NCBI GenBank assembly: GCA_039090855.1
Contig: CM077005.1
Location: 79,170,607 to 79,234,606 of the forward strand
Reading direction: 5' to 3'
DNA from: Macrothele yani
Lineage: Eukaryota > Arthropoda > Arachnida > Araneae > Macrothelidae
DNA: 64,000 nt
Shown in pieces: positions 55,624 through 64,000 of the stretch. The position numbers were made by a program, and so were the translations under genes. The notes beneath the pieces are model-generated. The model searched no databases. It was given only the letters and a program-made list of their open reading frames with translations, and was not told the DNA's origin. The stretch's first letter is position 1, and every line of letters begins with the position of its first letter.

Positions 55624-55779
55624 TTTTTAACCTGTACATAGATTTTGTTTTTTAGCTGAATAAATATCGTGCAACAAGACAGATTTCTTTTAATACTAAT
55701 AATAAACATTCCTGCTTGTCTTTTGGTGCCCAGAAGATCTGGCTGACGGCATGATTCCCTCTAAAAAAAATGCATTATT

Positions 55780-56625
55780 ATGATTCTCATGGTGTTGAGT
55801 TACATGTACCATACGTAACTTTCATCGTATAATCAGCAAATTATCTGTTTAAAAAGTTATAGTTTTAGGCTCTGTGTATGGTTGTCACATTAAAAAAAAA
55901 AAGTTTTCGTGGCACTTTAATTTGTGCAAAATGTGAATCAAACCATGGAATCTAAATGTGTAAAAATTGTGAGGAGAGGTCTTGTATTTGGAAAATATCC
56001 AAAAATTCATTAACAGAAAAATGTAACACAATATGAAAATAGGGGTCCACAAACAGTTGGAAAGAAGTTTTTTTTTTTTTAACTTATGAGCATTTTGACC
56101 AAAAATACAGCAGAGCAAAGGTGATATCATTTGCTCTCATCGATGATCACGTGTTGTAGGAAGCTCAGCATCACACACATTCTTCAGTGCACAATCAAAT
56201 GGAATCCAACTGCAGAAGTGCACACTACAAATTCCAACTACAGAACTGCACATCATGGAATCTAAATTTGTAACTGTTGGGTCTAACTGCAAAACTGTAC
56301 CAATGCTGAAAAAACTTGATTGTTTGTTCGTTATTCACTTGAAAGTAGCACAAAATCACTTAAAAATGGCGCTTATTATTTTCTTTTTAATAAGGAAATC
56401 GTTTTCCCCTATTTCTTTGCACTGTTAGTCATTCTGTGAGTCACAAGTTTTTTTAGGATATTGCATCTCAGGATCAATATTGCAGGTGTGGATGATATGG
56501 GGATTTTTTTTTTTTTTTTCTGAATTTCATGGTCTTGGGATTGTGTGCCACCGCAGATTATATGAAGAAAAAGAAAACTTGCTTATGAATTTCAGGACTT
56601 GTGGATTATACAGCACGCTCCTATA
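55780..56625. mobile_element. second pogo-like remnant (non-coding)
   Basis: Flanking phrases resemble those of 31330-32500: CGTATAATCAGCAAATTATC then TTAAAAAGTTA on the left, and CGCAGATTATATGAAGAAAA then GTGGATTATACAGCAC on the right. The interior has diverged too far to identify and no transposase motif survives. Same family is likely but not certain. Confidence 0.4.
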
Positions 56626-56629
56626 CGGT

Positions 56630-57993
56630 GAACGTATTCGCAATGCAAGAAAGGCAGAGCGGCTATATCATGAACGTTTTCCTGCAGGACCGCTTCTGTC
56701 ATGGAAGACCATCCTCAATGCTGTTAATAGGTTAAGGGAGACGGGCTGCATGACCAACTGACCTCGATCCGGCAGACCAGCTGCTGTAGGCCGCCAAGTG
56801 CACCCAGTGGATGTCTTAGCATACGTCCTCAACAATCCTGAGAGCAGCACAAGAGAGGTTAGTGCCAAGTGTGGCCTCTCAAAAAGCTGCGTATGGCAAA
56901 TCCTGCGGCAATCAGGTGCTCATCCGTTCCGCCCAACACCGTTGCAGGCACTACAGCCAGGGGATGCTGAGCGATGTTACAAGTGGTGTAACTTCATCGT
57001 GAACAAATTAGAGGTCCAGCCAATGTTCCTTGCCGACATTATTTGGACAGATGAGACGTGCTTTAGGCGTAATGGCGTCTACATTAGGTAGAACACCCAT
57101 TACTGGGTGCTGGAAAATTCTGCACGTGGTCATCCAGTTCGTCATCAGGTGTGGTGGTCCATTAATGCTCCATTTTCAAGGACAGCCTTATCGGATCTGT
57201 GTTTTACGAGGGTACGTTAACGAGAGCCCGATACTTGGAGCTTCTACAGTACGTATCACCCGATCTTTTAGACAACCTGCTGTTGCCTCAACTGCGGAAT
57301 GTTTGGTTCCAACATGACAGCGGCCCTCCGCACCAGCCAGGAAACGTATGAAGGTACCTGGTCAAGCAACAAATCATCGGCTATGGTGGTTACGTAGAGT
57401 GGCCTGCATGCTCACTGGACCTCACCCCATTGGACTTCTTCCTGTGGGGCTACCTCAAAGGGCAAGTGTATTAAGACTCCTCCGACAACGTTGCAGGACC
57501 TTGGACGCCATATACTGATGCTTGTTCTAGCGTGTCACCTGACATGCTGCAAAATGTGCAGCGTGAAATTCAATCTAGAATCCAAATGTGTATTGTGGCT
57601 GACTGAGAGCACATTGAGCACCGAAAGTAAATGTGCCTAGTGACAACTAATTGCTCCTTTCTGACGCATTTCGTGACGTAACAGTGTTCGACATCGCGAA
57701 CAAACAAACGAGCATTATACGCGTTCAATTCTTAGCATTCATGTGCGCAAAGGTGTCTTTTCGTACTAAATCGATGCTGTTCTACAACTTTGTAAATGAC
57801 TATTTTCCCGTATCTAGTATATTTTTCGAGATCGGCATGCTAACTCCTGATTTTGCCGCTAAGAGGCGCTGTAAGCGGTCTCATCGATTAGCAGATAGCC
57901 ACTTTACTATACCTAGACACTGTTTTTATGGCTATAGCTGTTGGCGTTCGATAGTTACGGGGCTGAGAAAGGACTTTACTGGGCACCCTGTAT
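56630..57993 (+). mobile_element. mariner/IS630-type transposon remnant, left end missing
   Basis: Right terminus reads, inverted, ACAGGGTGCCCAGTAAAGTC (57972-57991). No matching left repeat was found, so the 5' end is probably lost. Encodes a transposase in several frames. Confidence 0.7.
56640..57600 (+). pseudogene. mariner/IS630-type transposase (decayed)
   Basis: RNARKAERLYHERFPAGPLL and TILNAVNRLRETG (first helix-turn-helix), a stop after CMTN at 56760, then RPAAVGRQVHPVDVLAYVLN and TREVSAKCGLSKSCVWQILR (second). Catalytic Asp in FLADIIWTDETCFRRNG, then with frame changes FQHDSGPPH (second Asp) and SLDLTPLDFFLWGYLKGQVY (third acidic site is Asp, i.e. DD..D type). Frame breaks near 57090, 57210 and 57330. 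Related to the multicopy D-L-T-P-L-D-F-F-L-W-G transposases of arthropods. Confidence 0.85.
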
Positions 57994-58913
57994 AAAGTAA
58001 TTACAGCAGTGAGAATATAGCATATTGTTACTGCTGTGAGTGCTACAATTATTTCATTAAAAATCATAATTGTGGAAAAAAGGGCTAGTTGTCTATTATT
58101 TTGCTTCAGGATTGCAAAAACAGAAATGTTAAGTGCATAAATGTTTTTATGAAGTATTGTTATTTTGACATCAAAGTTGCAGTTCATTTCTAAGTTCAGT
58201 AAGTCACTTGAATGTGTCATGAACAAAGGCTTTGAATTGCACAGAATTTGTGGATATGAAGTTTATAAAATTAAAAAACATCATCTTTACTGAGTGAAGA
58301 AGCACTTTCTTTACATGTAATAACTGCAGCTACAGGAATTGCAAACTGTACAGTTTCACATCCATCTTTTTTCTTTTTTTCTTGTTGCTATTTGCATGAT
58401 TTTAGCTACCAATTATTCTCTGCATGATCAACGCCAGTGTAGCCAAAAAATTTGTTTATATATTTTGTTCATGTAATTTGAAAATTAAAATTTAATGAAA
58501 AGTAATAAATTTGTCATTTCTCTATACTTTCTGAATTACCTTGGCACCGAATCTCATATGTAACAATTTGCTCCAATATGCACTTATGCTTTTACTGGAA
58601 GTGTGTCAGTTCATTGCCATCCATTGGGATTCTGGCTGTTGCGCTTTCATTCAGTACTGCTGTTTAAAGCTGTTTTGAAAATTTGTCGTTCTGTAAAACC
58701 CATGCATGCAAAGCCGAAATGACATTTCAGACCACATTTAAGAATCAGATGTAGAACTGTGGATATCTTCATACCACTTATATTCTATTAATTTACCCTT
58801 TGTTTGTATTTGTTGTCATTATCATCAACATAACATTTATTCATATTAACCCACACTCTTTTCAGTATGTTGTTCTGTTAAATGTTGATTAGTGTTGTTT
58901 GTTCTAATTTCAG
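57994..58913. other. intron, no gene seen
   Basis: Ends in acceptor TTCTAATTTCAG (58913). Confidence 0.6.
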
Positions 58914-58988
58914 ATATATATCATCAAAGTTTCAAAAACTTCACAACTCATCATGTCGTAATATAGATAATAAACTCACAGTTTTAAG
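58914..58988 (+). CDS. lilli: AFF/lilliputian-family gene, further exon of the C-terminal homology domain
   Basis: 75-base exon between TTCTAATTTCAG and AG|GTATGT. Its first base A completes the Arg codon left open at 53694, giving LIRYISSKFQKLHNSSCRNI then DNKLTVLR. This matches L-I/L-R-Y-x-x-x-x-K...D-K-K-L-x-V-L-x-Y-R in the AFF homology domain. It again ends with two bases of a codon, so at least one more exon (the Y-R-C-x-S-L-L-x-L helix region) must follow. I could not find it up to 64000. Confidence 0.88.
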
Positions 58989-59359
58989 GTATGTATATTG
59001 TTAAATGAAGAAATTTTATACTGCCACAAATCTGTAATAAATGTCATTGCAGACTGTTATATAGAGCCTCTGAGAAAGTGCTTGCATTTTTATCACTGTA
59101 GAATTTTTTTATTAAAAGTTATATCACATTGCTCCAAATTCTGATATGTGCTGTGCAGAGTAGTAGATTGTAAACGCACACGCTTACACTTTATGCGGAT
59201 AACTGGATAGTTTCCAAATTATTAGCAGATTTTGCAGATAGTTTTTGCTCGTAGATTAAAAAAAAATAAAAGTGTTATTTACGGCAGTTAAAACACTTAC
59301 TCAAGGCTTTACTCAGATTAATATACTTAATTATATTTTGACTTTAAAACTTTCAATTA
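58989..59359. other. intron, no gene seen
   Basis: AT-rich, without recognised repeats. Confidence 0.5.
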
Positions 59360-59722
59360 TTTTTCACATCTTCTGAGTTCTTTTGTTTTTACAAACATTT
59401 CTGGCCTCTAGATTTTATCAAGGCCTGTTCTCAATGTATAGGAGCCATTATTTTTCACATCTTCTGAGTTCTTTTGTTTTTACAGACATTTCTGGCCTCT
59501 AGATTTTATCAAGGCCTGTTCTCAATGTATAGGAGCCATTATTTCCCACATCTTCTGAGTTCTTTTGTTTTTACAGACATTTCTGGCCTCTAGATTTTAT
59601 CAAGGCCTGTTCTCAATGTATAGGAGCAATTATTTTTCACATCTTCTGAGTTCTTTTGTTTTTACAGACATTTCTGGCCTCTAGATTTTTTTCAAGGCCT
59701 GTTCACAGTGTATAGGAGCCAT
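59360..59722. repeat. 91-bp tandem repeat, four copies
   Basis: The anchor CACATCTTCTGAGTTC occurs at 59365, 59456, 59547 and 59638, an exact 91-base spacing. Units carry GACATTTCTGGCCTCTAGAT and AAGGCCTGTTCTCAATGTAT with very few substitutions, so the array is young. Confidence 0.95.
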
Positions 59723-60279
59723 ATCAAAAGTTTCGTTTACACAGAAAGAAAGAATTTAAATTTTATTGTCAGGTTCCTCTTAAAGTTGCCAGTTATTAAA
59801 TTAAAATTATTTCCTTATGTATTTTGTAAGCCTAGTATTTTTGAATTAAGTTGAAAATGCTAGTTATAATTTTTGAAGGTTCATTGATGGAACTGTTTTT
59901 CTGGATATAAAAACTTTCTTTAATTAATCTCTTGTTTTTAAGAGGTTCATAGTCCAATATTTTAATATTTTGCCATAAAAGTCCATTTCACACACATTGC
60001 TGCACATTCAGTTGTAATGTACTTGTTTTGTCCTCAATGGAATCTGTGATGTTTAATAACTATTTATGATTTCATTAATTTTTCTTTAAGTTATCTTATT
60101 CTATTGTTATCGTGGTGCGCGCTTCGTGGGGTTTGCAGCAAGTTTTCTGTTTCGATAGATGTGTACGCAGATACATTTTATTTTTATACAACTCTGGTGC
60201 TGTGTTATAGATGTTAGTGTAATTTTGTGTGTCGATTGTTTCAGTTTTTAAGGAAAGCAAAGTTGACTGAAGTTTATGT
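59723..60279. other. intron, no gene seen
   Basis: No recognised feature. Confidence 0.5.
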
Positions 60280-62075
60280 GGAAAGCAAATGGCATTTGAT
60301 AAGTATCAGTAGGTGTACAATACTGTTTCACACGTTACTCAGTATAATGCAATCAATGTGGGCCACGCTTATCAAATAAAAAGTATGAAATATACCAATT
60401 TTAGAATCAAAAAGTTTTTTGGTATTGTTAATATATAAACGAACTTACCGAAACGTCGTACTTTGGAGAGATATCAGTCTTGGGCATAATTACACTCAAG
60501 CAGTTGTATGATTTAGGACTAAGTCGGCCTTTTTAGCTTGCAGTTCAATGAGCCTACTGCTCAGACATTACTTTGTGACAATTATTCTAAAGTTGCAGTT
60601 GACAGAAAGAAATACGAACTGAATTAGGCAGTAATTGTGCAATAAGTACTAAAATCGAACTTAAAACCATCAAAAAGGATGACTTAGCCATAAATCATAC
60701 AACTGCTTGAGTGTAATTCTGCCCAAGACTGATCTCTCCAAAGTACGACATTTCAATAAGTTTGTTTATTTATTAACAATACCAACAAAATTTTTGATTA
60801 TAATATTGATTGTTAAGTTTCGTGCAAACATGCATGTGCATGTTCTTCATTGTCATGAACTTTCTTCTGCTGCTCTAGGTCCTATTCTTCACGCCTTTAA
60901 AAAAAAAAAAGTAAAATCAAATGCTTACCTGTTCTAATGTTGTTCATTGTCCATTGAATACATTGTTTTTTTGTTTTTGGTGATGGGCACAATGGAAAAT
61001 GGCTGGTCAAGTAAAGTCACTTTACATCCGTTAAAAAATGTCAGTCTGTTGAAAATATATCTCATTGTAACAAAGTTCTCGAAGTGAGAATTTTTTGTAT
61101 GAATGCTGTACATTATTATGGCCAATGGAAATCTTTACGATAATGAAGCATAAAAAAAACGAACAATGGAAGATAGTTGGTCAAGTAAAATTACAATATA
61201 TTAGTTAAAAATGGCGAAGTCTGTTAAAAAAACGTATCTCATTGTAATAAAGTTCTCAAAATGGAAAGTTTTAGTAATAAATACTGTGCATCATGACCAA
61301 TGGAAATCTCAACTATAATGAAGTATAAAAAGCATGAATGTTAAAAAGACTGGAAGTTACCACACTAATGAAGTATAAAAACACAGATGTTTAAAACAAA
61401 TGAAATGGCCTACCAAAATGAATACAACACGATATTTTATACCAAAAAAAAAAAAAAAAGAAGATATTCGGACTAGGGCATAGAAGCAGCAGAAATTTCA
61501 CAGAATTTGGTATAACGTCAGAAACCTCCTATGCATTTCGGTGAAATAATTCATTCACCATCTTGTCGAGCCCACTGTAGTTCTTGGTTAGTTAATTGAT
61601 TTTAGTGGCGCAAGGGCCAGGCTTGGCCAAAGAGCGCCGTCGTTCTTGTCATCTCTCACATCCTGCCACACCCATCTTTACTTGACCAGCCATTTTCCAT
61701 AGTGCCCATCACCAAAAACGATTTTTTTTATTCAATGCACAATAAACAACCTTAGAACGGGTAAGCATTTTGATTTTACAATTATTAATTTTTTTTAGGT
61801 ATGAGGAATAGGACTTAGAGCGGCAGAAGCGATAATACACAAAAAGTTAATGACAATGAAGAACATGCACATGCATGTTTGCACGAAACTTAAGAATTTT
61901 TAGTGCATATTTTTTCCCTGCCTTATTAATGTAAGTGCATTTTAGTGTATATAATATTGATATATTTCATTCTTTTTATTTGATAAGCATGGCCCACATT
62001 GATTGCATTATACTAAGTAACATGTGAAACAGTATTGCAGACAATAGTACACCTATTGATAATTCACATTGATTA
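60280..62075. mobile_element. large composite foldback element
   Basis: Outer arms pair: TGATAAGTATCAGTAGGTGT (60297) with ACACCTATTGATAATTC (62051), GCAATCAATGTGGGCCACGC (60350) with its complement near 61989-62008, and 60815-61020 with 61680-61900 (for example GTGATGGGCACAATGGAAAA against TTTTCCATAGTGCCCATCAC). Inside the left arm is a second palindrome: 60415-60535 against 60660-60790 (CATACAACTGCTTGAGTGTA and its complement). The centre holds a two-copy direct repeat of about 175 bp (about 60988-61156 and 61165-61340). No transposase. Ends and target duplication could not be fixed precisely. Confidence 0.75.
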
Positions 62076-64000
62076 GCCACATAGTTTATTTGGTTATATT
62101 ATTATTATGTTAAGCAAAATATAGTTATTTGGCATTTGATTATGTGCATCTCCTTAGTCTACTCTCAACAGAGTCCATTTCTGTTTAAATACAGCAGAAG
62201 GGATTCAAATTATGTGTGCCATGTGTTGAAAAGTTATGGTTGTAGGTACAACATTTTGTTAGATCAGTGTGTGTGTGTGTGTTCCTTATTTGAAACAAAA
62301 CTTTCTGAGGATTATCTTTTAGATCCAGTACCTTTGATATCAAAGCATTTTTGCAAAATACATCATATTTGGCCACTGGGGAAATTGGATAAGTAGTATA
62401 ACTCTGCAAAGATTATGATGGAGGAACACATTTAAAATGTTTGGAGGTGAGTAACTCAGGCCATGGATTATTCACTGCATGCTCTGAGTTACTCATCTTT
62501 CTATGCATGTTTATGTATGGATGGAATACATTGGGTATGCTGTGCATCTGTCTGTGAAAGGGAGAAGCCATTTGTAATTCAAATTCACTAGAATGAAAGG
62601 GTTTGTCTTATCACAAAAAATAACTGACACATCTCAAAATCCATGTGCTTAAGTAGGCCATAGTACATATGTGATGGTGTGAGATCAGTGTTATTCCCTT
62701 TCAACTGTTCATGTTTATTAAATCATAATTTATGTTCAGGTGTGAGGTTCATTACACCTCGGTCAAATTTGGTGCCAGAAGTACCCTATCTGATACATGG
62801 CATCAGAATATATACCATATATAGGTACATTATAAATAGTGCAGGGAAAGTTCATTTTGTTAAAAAAGTAATCAGGAAAAAGTTAGGTCTTTGGCAAAAA
62901 TGTAGACCTCGCAAAATAATCTTGGTAAAAAATGTAATAACATCAACAACAGGAAAAAATTAAAGCAAGCATTATATTCTTATTTTGATTCTACTAAGTT
63001 TTTGTGCATGTGGTAATGTGCAAATGGGATCAAAATGTTGATTAGATGTTCACACAAAATAATCACAAGTCTCAAATAACATTTACTTGATCAATAGCCA
63101 GTTCAAGGGATGGAATTGCAGATGATTGAATGGATATTTTAAATATGCAGTTTCAATAAAAATATGGATCTTGATCTCTGGCATGTTTATAACATAAACC
63201 ATGAAGAGAGAGAGCAAAAGAGTGTCTTTTTTTTTCTTTTTTGTTTGCTGCAAGGTTTTTTGGTCTCCAATGTCCAATGTATTGTGACAATTATATATAG
63301 CTAATTTTCAGCCTTCAACCTATCGTCCTCTCCACTTCTTTATTGGTGTATTTGGGGCCACATTTATCGGAGAGCATTGCATCTGTTTGGTTAATTTTTC
63401 ACATGGTCTTATGACACATTACTAGTTTCTGTTTTCTTTTTTTTTTTTTTTTGCTGAAAATGTACCGCTCTGAGTTTTGAAGTCTGTGCTATTAATTCTG
63501 TTCTTTATAGATACATAGAAGCTGCATAGCACTCTACTGTTAGCAACCTTCTAAAGAACAATTTACTTGCCACCCAACTCTGTTGTCACTGCTATAACAG
63601 AGGGTAGATTGAAATTCTATGTTGCATGCTGTTAATTTTGTTCTTTAGCCAACCTTTTTTTTTTTTAGTGAAGATATTTCTTTATTGAGCTGGTAAGAGA
63701 CTTTCTCCCTGCATTACTGATTCCATTGTGTGATTTCTTAACAAGCTTTTCTGTCTCATATGTAATGGAATCCAAATAATAGTAAGAATCTGTTACCTGC
63801 TCTATTTTTCTTCAGTACGATGCAGTTAAGTTTTCGAAAAACACGTGAAAACCACTGATTTAGACTTTGTAGCATTTGTCTTCACTTCAAATGCTTATTC
63901 TGTTCCTGCACAGCTAATTGAAGTTGTGTTGCAAATTGTCTGCACTCTTTATAAGCACTAAATCATCATATAGCAAACTGCTGATACATCAGACACCTAT
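62076..64000. other. intron, no gene seen
   Basis: Contains (GT)n at about 62267-62281, a 13-bp hairpin GTGAGTAACTCAG (62447) / CTGAGTTACTCAT (62484), and poly-T tracts near 63431 and 63656. The next AFF exon was looked for and not found. Confidence 0.5.

Larger units (their letters stand above)
54433..55696 (-). mobile_element. PLE-C (Penelope-like), 1264 bp, 5' truncated with inverted terminal repeats
   Basis: Target duplication TAATAATAAACATT (54419-54432, 55697-55710). Terminal inverted repeats of about 190 bp (54467 to about 54657; about 55502 to 55696), plus a 34-base extension (54433-54466) only on the left, which is the 3' side of the minus-strand coding part. Each repeat carries a hammerhead-like motif, in opposite orientations. 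The interior holds the RT thumb and GIY-YIG domain only. Confidence 0.88.

Noticed and set aside
1..64000. CRISPR arrays, phage, operons or bacterial defence systems
   Set aside because: Tandem arrays found (91 bp, ~48 bp, 33 bp) have no spacer structure, and the gene content is eukaryotic throughout.

Overview
Eukaryotic nuclear DNA, most likely from a large-genome arthropod. The window is AT-rich and has no operons, ribosome-binding sites or phage/plasmid genes. Nearly all of it is intron filled with decayed mobile elements: Penelope-like elements (PLEs), RTE-like LINEs, a Helitron, hAT, Tc1/mariner, pogo-like and Sola-like transposons, a tRNA-derived SINE, MITEs and foldback elements. Almost every long reading frame is a broken transposon gene or its antisense shadow.

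One host gene can be recognised. Four + strand exons (5724-5872, 44849-44912, 53558-53694, 58914-58988) join in phase and encode the start of the C-terminal homology domain of an AF4/FMR2-family protein (AFF; Drosophila lilliputian). The next exon must lie beyond 64000 because the last one ends in mid-codon. The intron between the first two exons is about 39 kb.

Layout. 402-4382: two PLE copies in inverted orientation. 7874-30806: a minus-strand Helitron whose helicase is cut in two by an 18-kb insertion ('Z', 8336-26202, 12-bp target duplication). Z has roughly 0.55-kb terminal inverted repeats. Later insertions inside Z are LINE-1 (8402-10524), LINE-2A (10537-13913), a foldback element (14432-15390) and a Sola-like transposon (18250-25992), which itself holds PLE-B (21212-23400). 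LINE-2B (26701-30078) sits in the other half of the helicase. 30807-34847: Helitron flank, pogo-like remnant, hairpins. 34848-37201: hAT-1. 38820-43958: hAT-2, interrupted by Tc1-A, with a SINE in its terminal repeat. 44001-44227: second SINE. 45617-46411 and 51750-52997: hAT-type non-autonomous elements. 46432-50912: Tc1-B interrupted by hAT-3. 54433-55696: PLE-C. 56630-57993: mariner-like remnant. 59360-59722: 91-bp tandem repeat. 60280-62075: large foldback element.

Most notable observations. (1) All three PLE families carry hammerhead-ribozyme-like motifs whose stems I and II differ in sequence but keep pairing. (2) Empty target sites and target duplications inside the window let the insertion order be reconstructed, including two different LINEs that used the same 12-bp target. 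(3) The two LINE-2 copies share one disabling frameshift. (4) Z has an inverted-repeat, one-sided-tail architecture like the PLEs here but no recognisable PLE protein. No CRISPR, defence system or other new multi-gene pathway was found.
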